Shown piece by piece: positions 12,701 to 27,700 of a stretch of DNA of 64,000 nucleotides (position 1 is its first letter; every line of letters begins with the position of its first letter). A model generated the notes under the pieces. That model did no database searches. It had not been told where the DNA came from and saw only the letters and a list, made by a program, of their open reading frames with translations. This DNA comes from Haliclystus octoradiatus. Taxonomy: Eukaryota > Cnidaria > Staurozoa > Stauromedusae > Haliclystidae. The stretch covers positions 4,935,845-4,999,844 of the forward strand of contig OU744453.1 in the NCBI GenBank assembly GCA_916610825.1. The letters are read 5' to 3'. The translations under genes were made by a program, and so were the position numbers.

Positions 12701-15700
12701 ATTTATCATTCACGACATTCTCACAAAATACGTTTTATGTTTTCATCAAATGAGATTGCCTTCCAAATCTGGATGTCTCCCAAAATGTGACCCACTTTTG
12801 TTTATCAAATGACTGATACCGTCAATCTGATTGGCTGACATCGAACCAAAACCACGTGAGCAAAGCTAACCAATAGGAGTGAGTCACTGCTTTTGCGAGT
12901 CTGGTGCAGTGTCAACGAAGCGGCTATGATTGAGTAGGCTACGCAGACTTTACACCAATATTGTTGGATAGTTCTAGATGTGCAGGCAAATGCAATAACA
13001 CAGCATCATGGTATAGCCTTGTCCTCACTGTATAGGGAAGCATTATCTGTACTAAATCATTATCATAATTGATCTCAGGTTCTGCTTGTGATACTACTAT
13101 AAACCTCTGTCTGATCTCTAAAGCCCTAAGCAAAAACGATAATGGATCTTCGCGGTTGTTTTGACATATTTATGTCAGCATTGTGAAAGATTCTGTTCGC
13201 AACTTTTCTTCCATATAGCTTATAAACAACTTTAATAAACTTTCTAGAGACAGGTCAATCTGTCAATCTACCTACGTTCTCAATTCTGTTCCCAACGCAA
13301 TTGACTTTTTAACAGCAGCTATTATTTCCGTTAATTTATATCCTCTTGACCTGGCGTCATTGATTTGGCTACATAAATTGAAATCGTTTACTGACTTTGA
13401 ACAGCCATCAGAAATAATTCCAGATGTTTTAGAGTACTCCGATAAATACTTGTTTCTGAAATATGCCTATCCTGAATTCTTCTTTAGAAATAATATTTTC
13501 GTTTTGATTAACATTATCCTTTGCAGTTGATGTTGAAGGCTTAAGTTTCCTTTTAGCTCTTCTCCCTATTGAATTAGAAAATATTTTCAAAATTTCGTAG
13601 ATTTTCCACAGGAACTGGTAATACTTTTAAAATTCCGAACTTAATTTCAATGTTATCAACAGAATAAAAAGTATCCTGTATCAGCCTGAGTATAATTCTT
13701 TGTGTCTGGTCTGGCCAAGACTGCTCTTCCATCCGTAAATACCTGGCAACTACTATCAAAGATGTGACATATAATTTCTTCATTAGTCTCACGAAATCAT
13801 TTAGAACATCAACAATAAACACCATAATAAAGCAACTAATATAAAATTACTAAAATATATACATAATAAAGCTGAAATATTATTTTGTAAATTTGAAAAC
13901 GAAAAACATTTAACAAATAATTACAACATTCAGTTTAGCTGAACATTTCTAGCATCCTCTCCAGCTAGATATCCAACAGTTGTTATAACCTCCAAATGTA
14001 ACTTGTGGGCTTGGCTATGAGCATTGAATATAACGAAAGTTTAAGAACAGTAAGAACACTGGATGTATATAAAAGCAACTTCTTTATTCAATCACGCGTG
14101 TTGTTTTTCTCTCCATGTGCTCCCTGGACAAGAGCCTCAAACAAAATAACTGCTACTTCATAATGAGGCTACATTACAAAGACAACATAAATGGACAAAC
14201 AAAACATTTACAATGCTCCAACGGACCTTTATATAACATAATAACATGCCTACAACATATAAAATCGATGGTGACATTTATCGCAAGATATTGCGTCATA
14301 GTTCAGTGAAGAAACATTCTCAGGTTGAAAATTACCAGAAGGTAAAACATCATATCTTGGGACACATCTCCATGAAATATGTTAAATTAACAGATTGACA
14401 GAAAATAAGGAATCCGTTAATTAATCTCTATAGCTTTTAAGCATTCTGCAACCTTGTAGTTTTAAAGAATCATAGAAATTCGTTCAACTTTATTTATTCT
14501 AATTATTCAGATAATCTCATTGCATAGCAATGATTTACTTTACAAAATAATTCTAATGGCATTTTTGACCAAAGTTTCGAATTTCAAATGTTAAAACATT
14601 TTCACAACTTGTTTCAGAATTCCACACAATACAATCCCATCGTAATGTCTTTAGGAAAGCTATTGGATTTTATATTTCTCAACAAAATGATGGTTCCTTC
14701 AATAATTATTTATTATAAGGCAAAAACAATATTATACAAACAGGAATTTTTTATAACCAATGTGCTCACTTGCTATTACATAAATGTGTATTTATTACCT
14801 TCTTCGCCCATTATTACATACTGAACTTTGGATTTTGACCTACAGTGCATGGCATCTGTGGTCACGTCAACTTCAGTAGTACCATTTGCAAATACACAGA
14901 TTGAATCAGCAGTCACTGAAATTGATCAAAACGCACAATCAAACATAGGTAACAAAAGATGGGAATGAAAAATGTGTCCTTGCTTTGAAACAAATGATAA
15001 GTGTTTTGTTACACTGATTATATCACAATTTCTGGTAATGTGCTTCAAATCTCTCCTTAAATATACGAGGCATATCAATTCTTACTCGAAACATAATAGA
15101 TAGGGTACTGAATCTGTCACAATCAAATAGATTTACAAAGCGCTTATTAGTAATATTTCAGTGGAACGTCTAAAATGTAAAAACAGTTGGGATGAACCAT
15201 TTCAGAACCATCTAAGGCCATCAGAATTACATTAAAAATTTGAAAAATTCTTGTCTCTTTTGTATTCCTGGTTACTAAGGGAGAACAATTTGAGAGGACA
15301 TGGTTGAAGCTCTAAAAACTTAACAGCTCCAAGCGAGATATTTCTTACCTTTTCGAGTTTCCCCCAGCTTATTTGAGTTAAGTTTTCTATAGTACTAACT
15401 AGAGAAAGATGTTGAAGTGCTAAATAACTTTTTTCAATGTTTAGATATAACGATTAACAATTTGTCAGTATTTTCGATTACAAAAATAATGGCTGTTTTA
15501 TATCAACAAATAATAAATTCAGAGCAACGCACCCTGAAAGTATACTGTCAATTATAAGTAGTTCCATAAAGCTACAAACTGGAAATTACGCAGAATTTCA
15601 AAGAAATATATGAAAATCTCATCAAAGTAATTAGTTTCACTCTAAAAACATTTTGATCCATCAAATTTTTAGTCTGCTTTAGTGACTGAGAGGGCAATGC

Positions 15701-18700
15701 ACTTTACTGACCATCCAACCTTGTTTAATTGGTTTCCCGGACTGATTTAGCAACCATTTGCTTTTTGGATAGAATTGAAAGTTTGTCCTGGTTATGGGAC
15801 AATGATTAACATCACATACAAAAAGTCAGATATAATTAATTTGGAATATACGTACTACCACAGATATCTACATTGCAGTCCATAATTCTCGATGATAGGC
15901 CAGTACAACGTTTACCATTACATGAACGTCGTGGATTAGAGCAATTTCGATTTTGAGTCAACTGACCAGGACCACATGTGACAGAGCAGGTAGTAGCATT
16001 AATCCATTCTGACCATTGTCCGTCCACTAAGAAGTAAATACATCCCGTAAATCCCGTAATTCTTAAGCTTTGTTCATAGTAATCAAAGAAAGTTTGAACA
16101 AAAGTCAATGCAACTACTTTATAGACTTATTTTACTATATTTTCAGTAATAATATATATACCTATGCAATTGTGGATATAAATCTATCTAAAACTGATGT
16201 ATGACATAAAGACTGTACTACTAGCTCAAAATGCTATTATATTAAAACAAAAGTTATATATGTTTGCGTTAATATTTTCCTTTCTTATGTATATATCCTA
16301 TATACTAAGGTGATTTTAGACATGGGCATAACATCGACTTGAGTGCTCAATACTGAAATCAGTACAATATACATAGCAGAACAAAATAACGAGTTTCTCT
16401 GTGACTCAGAATCCCGAGTAAATAATTACGCAAAAATACTAACGTAGTTACGCAAAATTTAGAGTAATGGAGTAAACTTGTGAGTTTTGTTATACTATCT
16501 ATCACACAGGAAAATCCATTTGCTAGGGTAGGCTTTTATTCTTGTTTTAAGCAACACATTTTCTTAAAACAAGAAAATAAGTGGTGTGAATACTTCATAA
16601 CGAATATATTTTCTTGAATCAAGAAAATTTTTCTACGCTAGACTAAAATTGCTTGAATTATTGAAATTTGCTAGCCTAGTTTAAATTTGCTTGCTGTCAT
16701 GTATTTGATTTATAAAAATATAGAGTATCAATTTTGTTAAAATTAGCCCTATAAATTCATACTGTTTTGTGCTCTTGGCTCATAAATTCAATATTATACA
16801 CTGTTTAACAGTTAGATAATGGATCTTGAAGTAGAAATTATAATATACAGCAAACTTTTATAATTGATTGAAGTTTCTATTATCTTACGTCTTAGATAAC
16901 AGATTTAGCCCAAATTAATCTAGCAATCCAGAATAGTTCACAAAATATCATCACGAAGATCCACAATGCTTTTTGCTCATAAAATCAAAACTTTTAAAAA
17001 TTATTTAACAAAACTACTCATTGTAGTTAGCCTATGTGAAATAGATAAAATAACTTATGTTAAAAAATTTAATGATCAGCTGAAGTTCTAATTATGCTGA
17101 GGGTACTGATTTTGTTAATATCAACACGATAATTCACAATGTTATTTGCTAATAAATTCAAAAATTCTCAATATTGTTTGACAAAATTACTCATGGTAGT
17201 TAGTTTAGCTTAAGTGAAATAGAAAATATGATTTATTTTGAAACAATTAAATAATTAGCTGAAATTCCAATTATGCTAAGGGTAGGCCTACTGATTTTGT
17301 TAATATCAACACGATAATTCACAATGCTATTTGCTAATAAATATAAAAATTCTCAACAGTATTCAGCGAAATTGCTTATGGTAGTTAGTTTAGCCTAGGT
17401 GAAATAGATGATATGATTGAATTTGAAAAAATTTAATGATTAGCTGAAATTCCAATTAGGTTAAGGGTATCGATTCAGTTAATATCAACACAACAATTCA
17501 AACTGCTATTTGCTAATAAATTCAAAGCTTCTCCATATTATTTGACAAAATTACTCATGGTAGTTAGTTTAGCTTATGTGAAATAGAAAATGTGATTTAT
17601 TTTGAAAATATTCAATAATTAGCTGAAATTCCAATTATGCTAAGGGTACTGATTTTGTAAATATCAACACGATAATTCACAATGCTATTTGCTAATAAAT
17701 TCAAAGCTTCTCAATATTATTTGACAAAATTTCTCATGGCAGTTAGTTTAGCTTATGTGAAATAGATAATATGATTTATTCTGAAAAAATTCAATAATTA
17801 GCTGGAATTCCAATTATGGTAAGGGTACTGATTTTGTTAATATCATCACGATAATTCACAATGCTAATTGCTAATAATTTCAAAGCTTCTCAACATTATT
17901 CAGCGAAACTGCTTATGGTAGTTAGTTTAGTCTATGTGAAATAGATTATATGGTTGATATTGAAAAAATTTAATGATTAGCTGAAATTCCAATTATGTTA
18001 AGGGTATCAATTCAGTTAATATCAACAGGATAATTCAAAATACTATTTACTAATAAATTCAAAGCTTCTCAATATTATTTGACAAAAATTACTCATGGTA
18101 GTTAGTTTAGCTTATGTGAAATAAAAAATATGATTTATTTTGAAAAAATTAAATAATTAGCTGAAATTCCAATTATGCTAAGGTACTGATTTTGTGAATA
18201 TCAACACAATAATTCACAATGCTATTTGCTAATAAATATAAAAATTCTCAACAGTATTCAGCGAAATTGCTTATGGTAGTTAGTTTAGCCTAGGTGAAAT
18301 AGATAATATGATTGATGTTGAAAAAATTTAATGATTACTTGAAATTCCAATTATGTTAAGCGTATCGATTTAGTTAATATCAACAGGATAATTCACAATG
18401 CTAATTGCTAATAAATTCAAAGCTTCTCCATATTATTTGACAAAATTACTCATGGTAGTTAGTTTAGCTTATGTGAAATAGAAAATGTGATTTATTTTGA
18501 AAATATTCAATAATTAGCTGAAATTCCAATTATGCTAAGGGTACTGATTTTGTAAATATCAACACGATAATTCACAATGCTATTTGCTAATAAATTCAAA
18601 GCTTCTCAATATTATTTGACAAAATTACTCATGGTAGTTAGTTTAGCTTATGTGAAATAGATAATATGATTTATTTTGAAAAAATTAAATAATTAGCTGG

Positions 18701-21700
18701 AATTCCAATTATGGTAAGGGTACTGATTTTGTTAATATCATCACGATAATTCACAATGCTAATTGCTAATAAATTCAAAGCTTCTCCATATTATTTGACA
18801 AAATTACTCATGGTAGTTAGTTTAGCTTATGTGAAATAGAAAATGTGATTTATTTTGAAAATATTCAATAATTAGCTGAAATTCCAATTATGCTAAGGGT
18901 ACTGATTTTGTAAATATCAACAAGATAATTCACAATGCTATTTGCTAATAAATTCAAAGCTTCTCAATATTATTTGACAAAATTACTCATGGCAGTTAGT
19001 TTAGCTTATGTGAAATAGATAATATGATTTATTTTGAAAAAATTCAATAATTAGCTGGAATTCCAATTATGGTAAGGGTACTGATTTTGTTAATATCATC
19101 ACGATAATTCACAATGCTAATTGCTAATAATTTCAAAGCTTCTCAACATTATTCAGCGAAACTGCTTATGGTAGTTAGTTTAGCCTATGTGAAATAGATT
19201 ATATGGTTGATGTTGAAAAAATTTAATGATTAGCTGAAATTCCAATTATGTTAAGGGTATCAATTCAGTTAATATCAACAGGATAATTCAAAATGCTATT
19301 TACTAATATATTCAAAGCTTCTCAATATTATTTGACAAAATTACTCATGGTAGTTAGTTTAGCTTATGTGAAATAGAAAATATGATTTATTTTGAAAAAA
19401 TTAAATAATTAGCTGAAATTCCAATTATGCTAAGGTACTGATTTTGTGAATATCAACACAATAATTCACAATGCTATTTGCTAATAAATTCAAAATTTCT
19501 CAACATTATTCAGCGAAATTGCTTATGGTAGTTAGTTTAGCCTAGGTGAAATAGATAATATGATTGATGTTGAAAAAATTTAATGATTACTTGAAATTCC
19601 AATTATGTTAAGGGTATCGATTTAGTTAATATCAACAGGATAATTCACACTGCTAATTGCTAATAAATTCAAAGCTTCTCCATATTATTTGACAAAATTA
19701 CTCATGGTAGTTAGTTTAGCTTATGTGAAATAGAAAATATGATTTATTTTGAAAAAATTCAATAATTAGCTGAAATTCCAATTATGCTAAGGGTACTGAT
19801 TTTGTTAATATCAACATGATAATTCACAATGGTATTTGCTCATAAATTCAAAACTACTCAACAATATTTAGCAAAATTACTCATGGTAGTTAGTTAGTTT
19901 AGCCTATATGAAATAGATAATATGAATTATGTTGATTAAATTTAATGATTAGCTGAAATTCCAATTATGTGCTATGTGTATAGATTCTACATTAAACAAT
20001 GCCTGTTTCTTATAAACAAATCAATACGTCACAAAATAATTTATTCGAACCCATTCGGGATATTTTCTACAATGATCTGACATGGAAAATATTGGGAAGC
20101 TTTCTATAGGCACTTTATAATATTCGTAAAGTCTAAAAATCGCTATGACGCTATTGAGCCTACACGCAGACGTAAAGGGAACACTGAATTGTATTTTTGG
20201 TCTGCATGCAGGTTGCTCGATAGTCGGCAGCTCCTGAAGTTTCTTTACAGCCAATCCCGAGCGTTCTTGCATCCAGACCCCAATTTGAAAAAGTGTGAAA
20301 ACGAAAAGCTCAGTCAGTTTACGAATTTTACTGTTTTACCATGGTTTTACAAACTGAATTCAACTACAAGTATTTGTTTCCCCGATACATAAAGAACGTT
20401 TAGCCTACGATGAAAGTAATAAAATGATGTACTGCGATATCACAACAACTTATCACTGGAACGAATTCTTTAACTTTACCGTTCAAAACGAAATATGGTT
20501 TGTTTTTCTACTTGCTCTGAACATGCGAGATTCGGTGAAATGTTTTGGCGGTCATGGTCAATACGTATTTTACGACATCGTACTCTCTCCATTTTTCTGA
20601 GAAGTGGACATGTTATAGGTAAGTTTATTTGCTGTTTTCTTTCAATTGCTTCTTTATATCAACAAGACTTATGTTGCTGCTATGGCACTGCTGCAATACT
20701 ATACTAGGCTATTGAACTTGGAAGATATCATTGCTAGCTAATCCACCATCTTAATTCGAAAGCATAGGATAACAGGCCGGCCTTCTAGATAAATAAACAC
20801 ATTGTTATTAAAGATATGCTGCTGTATTGGCAAGTAGTTTATGTCTATTTTGTAAGCTGCCCCTGCTTCGAATTTCTTTTCAGAAGATCATAAGATTCCT
20901 GATATTTTTGTCGACCAATCAGTTCAGATCAGCAGACTAACTCAGCCTGACTGTTCGAATTGAGCTAATCTAATATGCTTGTTATATTTCTATACTTTCC
21001 AAGCATTTAAAGTTTTCTTATGTTTATATCTGACAGTAAAAAAGTATTAATTATGTGCTACAAAGGTTATGTTTGGCTCAAGTTTGTTTCTAGCCTAGGG
21101 CAATTCCATCGTGACCCACTTACAAGGTTGAGAGTGTTTTCTTTCAGGGCTTTAAAATTATTTCAACATTTGGCTTCATTTCTGTTACCAGTTGTTTAAA
21201 ATGATAAGGGGAACATTATTATTCAAAATAATTTAACAGATATGGAAAATCAAGTAGATTAGAATGAGTTTACAAGCCGTAACCCACTTACTGCAATCTG
21301 CCATGTTCCCCAATCAGACTGAAAAACATAAAATATCCTGGTCATCGTTTTATTTAGATATGATATCTTGAAAACACAATTGAATTTATTAAATGCCTTT
21401 ATTCAACTTAGAAATACAAGGAAGTTACGATGTGACCCACTTACGCACAGTGTGTGATCCACTTAGAGCTACAAAGCAGATTATTATATGAGCTTCGACA
21501 TTTTCTGTATTGAATTGAGGCTATACTGAATCTTTCTGTAATAGCTATTCCTAATTGGTGTTGCTGATATTTTTCAAAACATATCTGATTTATTGTAATC
21601 ATTAGTTGTAATACATTCTATCTAAAGAGTTCTCAGCCTCTAATCCTATATAGTCCTTGTCAAAACATCACATATTCTCCTACGATTTGCATCTTGATAT

Positions 21701-24700
21701 TCTACTGTCTGCATAGGTTTATTATCTTAACTTGTTTGTTGTGTTTTTCTATACAAACTATAGGAATTTGCTGGATGGGAATTTGAAAAACATTCATGGC
21801 TATTGTTTTGTCACCATTTGCCTGACTATGCAACCCAATTAAAAATAGGTAGGCATGGTATATGTTTAACTGTACTACGTTTGTAATTCAGGATTCCTAA
21901 ACTTCCAAGTAGTTATTTCGGAAATTGAAAATTGCGTTTCTCATTTTTTTTGTAAAAAGAGATTTGGGCAATTCCATCGTGATGGAGTTTCAATTTACAG
22001 AGGTTTTTTGCATTATTTATGTGGAAGCGCTTGTTTCAGATAGACTTTCAAATGATTAGGGGAGAGCGGGGTGAATTGGAACAAATTTTCTTAAAAAAAT
22101 TATTGCTCCAAAACGGCTCACGCAAAACTCACAATTTTGGTATCGATGTGTAGGAAATTGTCTGAAGTTTATAATGCAAAATACCTGAATATTGTCAAAT
22201 CAAAGTTGAAACAATGTTTAAAGGAAGAATGACATTTTTTCAAAACCGCGATTTTGCGAAAATGTGGGGTGAAACGGAATGACCACAAATTTACCATTAT
22301 TTCATCGAATTTGTTCAAATAAATTGAGTATCATAGCTATTGAGCCTTTAAAAATTGATATCAACAATAATAAATTAGATAGATAAAGAAACTTACTTCC
22401 AAATATAAATTTATAAGGTTATTATTTTCCATTCAAAAAATTGCGTCTCTGTAAAACACGATAACATTTTCCCGTACTAGTATAATTTTTCAAATTTCAG
22501 TTATAATTGAGAGAATATGAGTAAGGTTAATCATTCAAATGGGTTTTAATTAGATTTAACCAATATAATATGAATAAAACAACATTTAATTTCATGCAGT
22601 CCTTCGACAAAGTCGCTTTCCTTCCGAAGGTGTCAAATTCAGAGAAACCGCTCATGCAAATGTTTTGTTTACATTATAATTCACACTGATTCACGAAGGA
22701 AATAATAAGTCAAAACAAGACAATACAAACTCATTAATTTTACGTTGAAAATAAAACAATAAAAAGATCAATGGTTCAGAGAAATAATACAAGGCTATTT
22801 ACTAATGAAAAGAGGCAATTGAACCAATTTAATGGATTAATTTGAATGATTTCTTCTTGGTGTGAAATCAAAGGCGGAGCAAAAACAAAGCAAAGCAGTG
22901 TGAAGCCAGACTGTGATTGAAATGTTTCCCGCCGTGTTCCATTCAACCCCATCGTGAATCTTGCAACATAAACACTATTTACTAGAAAGTTTGTTGGAAA
23001 AGACAAAAATGACAACTGCCTACGTCATAACACGGAAATTCTCTACACAATGGTATGCAATAACACCTGATGCGTGAAGAAATGAAAATAAAATCAAACG
23101 CGATGTGAAAAGCGAATGACTTGCATCGCGCGTACAAATTTTCAAAGGCTTATAATATTTTATTTACTTTATGTATCGAAATGAAACTTTACACAATGTT
23201 TAGACTATATAAGAACAATGTTCTGCTGCAATTTTGTAATTTTTGAGTCTTTAGAAGTTGTGTATTCCGATTCACCCCCGTTCCATTTCACCCCGCTCTC
23301 CCCTAGACATATAATATATATTATGTTTACATAATTATAATCATTCTAAATCAAAAATGTTTTTATTTATCAATATTTTTGCAATTTACCTTCGTGATGG
23401 AGTTTCCTGAAGAAATTCCATTTTTCAATCGTAAGTTTGATTTTTCAAATTCCTGTGAAGTTCGGGCTGGAATTTTACTGAATAAACGATGATTGTATAG
23501 CTTAGTGGTATATAAAGTGAGTCCCAACAATTGAAAAGTGATTAAAACTTTTAAATAATTCAGAATTAATGATTATTCGTCGTGATGGAGTTTCACGCGT
23601 TTCGTGATGGAGTTTCTTCTGTGAATTTCGCTTGTGATGGAGTTTCATTGCTGTTAGCCTTGATGGAATGTTTTAAATTACAAACTTAAAATAGTCTTTT
23701 GTAGTGTTCCTGTAGTCTTCTTCCTCTATTTTTAAATAAAATACGAAGCAATATAATGGACTATGATTTGAATAATATCTGATTTGGCATGTAAACTTTG
23801 AAATTGGAACGATCCGAAGTGTCATTGCCCTGTGTATCGCTCAGCGCGAGTGAATATTTGATTTCGAAATTAACACCTCCGCGTGAATAAAAACACTTTT
23901 ATTCAAATATTATGCCGTAAATTATTAATTTTAAATCAAATATTAGAAATAGTAAACAAGCAAGAGAAATGGAAGATATCATATATAATTTCAAGTGGAA
24001 AATGAACTAAATAATAGTCAAAGTTTGCAGCGAAAACACATTACCATTGTTTAGTTTAGTTTTGTTTTGACTTGTTGAAATCGTAGTTCAGAGACGCCGC
24101 TGTAATTAAACACCTTTTGCTCCGCCTCTTGCGCGTTGCTCCTCATCGTGAAAATTATACGAATGAATGAGTTTCAAAATACAACAGATTTTCGTGATGG
24201 AGTTTCGTCATTGAAATTACTTTTTGTGTGTCGTTGCCCGGTTTTTATCGTGAAATATTGCCGCAGGCATGCGTACAAATCAAATCTTCAAACACTGACA
24301 AAACAATTTTTTTAAAGAATGACCGTGCGAAACATAATATTAACTTTCGTCATTTTTTTCGTGATGGAGTTTCAGGAGGTTGAATAAAGGCATATAATTT
24401 CATAATTCTTTAATTTTTCGAGTGAAATGTTTTACAAACATATTAATATTGGTTTATAACGTATGTTTATGTGTTATTTTAAAAGTATTGTTTAAACTGC
24501 ACGCAGTCAGAAAGAAAAATTCTCCTCGCCAATGGCGCGTTTTTCGTAATTATTTTTCGACGCGCTGATCTTAAAAACCAAATTTCATTCCCAAAAATAT
24601 TCAAATATATAAGTTTTTTTTTATATTCATGTATTTGAAGTAATAAAGAATACATCTGCATAATTGAATTGGCTGGAAAACGAATTTTAATTTTCAAGTT

Positions 24701-27700
24701 CGAAAGGACATTTTCATGGAATTGCCCATTTACGCGTTCAACCCTCTTTCACTCCATTTCAGGATTCCAAAGCTACTGAAATCGCAAAAGATTATGTACC
24801 CACTAGACTGGTCCAAAAAACATGAAAGTTTGAAATGTTATCGGGCCCATCAATTTTCTTGTTCAGAATGCGTGCACACATTTTATTGTAATTTGACATT
24901 GGGAAATGGGGTCCCAAGGCCCCTCTAAATTAATACGTAAAGTTAATGGGGAAAACGCTGATATTTTACAAACGCTAATACGTCATCTTTGTGAAAACAT
25001 ATTCTAAAATTTGCTCACATGGCCGTGGAGGTAATGATCTGAATAATCTGAATTTATTAATTTAAATGTTTGAATCTTTATCATTGCCTTAAAACTATGG
25101 GGTTGAATACGATGCATAAAAAAACGTGGCTTCTGCTGAAAAAAAGGATTAATCTATAAGTGTCTGCTGCCAATCTGTCAATCTAAAAATATTTCCGTGA
25201 AAGGTGTCACCGCCGTTGATATCGTAGTTTGAAGAAAGTTTGTAACTCGAGAAGGTCATTCTGTTGAACGGTGACTGTTTTATAGATTCAGATCATATTG
25301 ATGTTGTTATTGAGATATTCATTATTGTTACGGTCGCTATTATTTAGATAAAACAAAATATGGAATAAAGTTTAAATAAAGTTTCGAATAAAACAATGGA
25401 AATCAAACAAAGATATCGCATATATTCGTATGTCGATTCCTATTTATATTCATATTCATATTCATTAATTTATATTCGAATTTATAAAACATCTAATAAA
25501 TTTTAGGCCATGGAGAACGGTGAAGCACGAGCGATCAACTGTTCCAAACGTCGAACGATGATAAAGTTCAGTAATCCACGAAGAATTTTACGAATACATT
25601 TTCGGAAGTCACATGTGAGCAGCTACATGTTCAAGTTTGAATTTATGAAGACATCGAATTATTTCTTTGTCACATAGCAAGGGATATAGCTCTTTAAAAG
25701 TTTTCAAACATTTTGAGATTCAAGTAATTACCTCTGTAGATCAAGTTGAACAACGTCAAAGGCTTTGTTTCCGAAGTTTTATTTCCCAAATGGCAGCTAG
25801 TTCTGTTATATATTTTAACTGAGTGAAACAAAATGAACAGCTTTCTGAGTAATATTTCTGCTATCTGAGTAAAGCGGCGGTAGCAAGAATGAACATTTTA
25901 ATAACAAGTTAACGACATATTGTGTCAATAAAACAGCCACCGTTCAACAGAATGACCTTCTCGAGTTACAGTACAAACTTTCTTCAAACTACGATATCAA
26001 AATATTCGTTTGCAAAATATCAACGTTTTCCCCATTAGCTTTACGTATTAATTTAGAGGGGCCTTGGGACCCCATTTCTCAATGTCAAATTACAATAAAA
26101 TTTGTGCACAACTTATTTTCAAAGCATTCTGAACAAGAAAATCGATGGTCCCGATAACATTTCAAACTTTCATGTTTTTTGGAGCAGTCTAGTACCCATA
26201 GCCTATAGAATTCTAATCAGATTCTCTTTTTTTACAAATTTTCGCTTGAATCAGATATCCTGAATTCTACGTTGAGATAGATGTTAAGCCTATTAATGTT
26301 TTATTGTTAAATGTCTCATAATAGACCTACAGATAAAAAGACAGGGAATGATGTTCTACGTTGCCTGGATTTTACGAAATAGGAATATAATTGATTTTCA
26401 TAAATTAGTAATGGTCTGTCTTTTCGATTCACAACAATTCTCTTTTTTATTATCAGAAAACTGTACATATGTTTGGAAATAACAACCCAGAGTCAATGCA
26501 ATACATATGTTTTGCAATGATTTAGTGAAATTATGGCTTTCCTTCTTCATTTGTAACAATTGACCTAACCTTTTCAGTTACATCTCTGTATTTACGGATT
26601 TTTGCCGTGTTTGTTATGAATGAAAATGAGATATTTCCTCTTTATGAAAAGAAAATTTAATCTTCAAGATTACTTTCACAATTTGTTAATCCATAATCCA
26701 CAGTTAATATCATTGAATTGTCAATGTAACACTTGAAGCTTTTTATACAGAAATAATATTACGTCTGGAAGTAATATTACCTCCATGTCAAAAAAATAAT
26801 ATGAAATCATACAAACTGTTAAAAAACATCCATTCCTACTGTGTACATTTGAGGTTATCAAAGTTAAGCTTGTTACGACTGCCGGTGTTTTTCTTCCTGG
26901 TCACTGGAACCATGAACTACTAAATACTAATTTGAAGCAACTTCATCTGTTAATCCCACAGAGTACAGTGGAACCCGCTGTGCTAGTCAAAATTGTTAAC
27001 AATTTTCATTGCAGTTATCCAAATTTGCGCATACCTGAAATTATTTAAAAGAGACATGACTACAAAATAGTCAATAGATTTTAAAAGCCAGGTTGCATAT
27101 GTGCGGGGATTTCAGTTATCGTAATTGCGCTTGCAATTCCATTGTGTTGTAGAATATTTACGGCTAAATAATAATCCGAAATTGAAAAGTTTTCTTATCA
27201 ATCAAATTTTGTTCAAGAATATAATACACTGCTGTAATTTTATTTGAATGTTTTTTAAACATATCCATATATCTTTTCTGCTTATTCTTGTATACCAGTG
27301 TGTATCTGCACAGTCTAGCATGGGAATTGAAAAATGTTTTTTTGAATAATTATGATATTGACAGGGATTTATTTGATTATGTTCCAATCCTTTAAAATCA
27401 AAACTACAGCCTACTTAATTGTTGTTATTAGGTTAAAATTTTTATCAAATGCGAAAATATTCAAATTTTCTCACATCACTGTTCCAGAACAGTCAGTAGG
27501 CCTAATGTTGGGTATCATGAGTATTGCCGTTAATATTGTGCATTGTCTGTATTATTATTGTTGAAAAATAGTGTATCGCATGATTAACATAATGAATAGA
27601 ATGTTGCATTGTTAATCATAAATTTACATAGATATGTATACAAGCTTTCTTGAGATTGTTTTTGCTATGATTGTTTTTTTTGTTCCTAAGTAAACAGTTA

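Larger units (their letters stand above)
7402..14276 (-). mobile_element. Ty3/gypsy LTR retrotransposon, complete but decayed
   Basis: Two LTRs of about 275-280 bp (7402-7675 and 13997-14276) flank decayed gag-pol on the minus strand. TTTA at 7398-7401 and 14277-14280 is a 4-bp target duplication. From 5' to 3' (right to left) come gag-like sequence, RT, RNase H, integrase and a final ORF. Every domain has stops or frameshifts. A purine-rich tract adjoins the 3' LTR (7676-7690). It lies in intron 4 of the main gene, in the same orientation as that gene. Confidence 0.9.

Noticed and set aside
16930-19970. CRISPR-like array
   Set aside because: The whole 179-bp unit is repeated, without unique spacers, in eukaryotic DNA. 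It is a satellite.
22776-23015. 79-codon minus ORF as a missing exon of the main gene
   Set aside because: It lies within the TA-flanked transposon and has no fitting splice sites. Exon 2 joins exon 3 directly in phase, so no extra exon is needed.
26965-27120. Tigger/pogo-type element
   Set aside because: Only one end (CAGTGGAACCCGCTGTGC after TA) is visible, with no inverted partner nearby.
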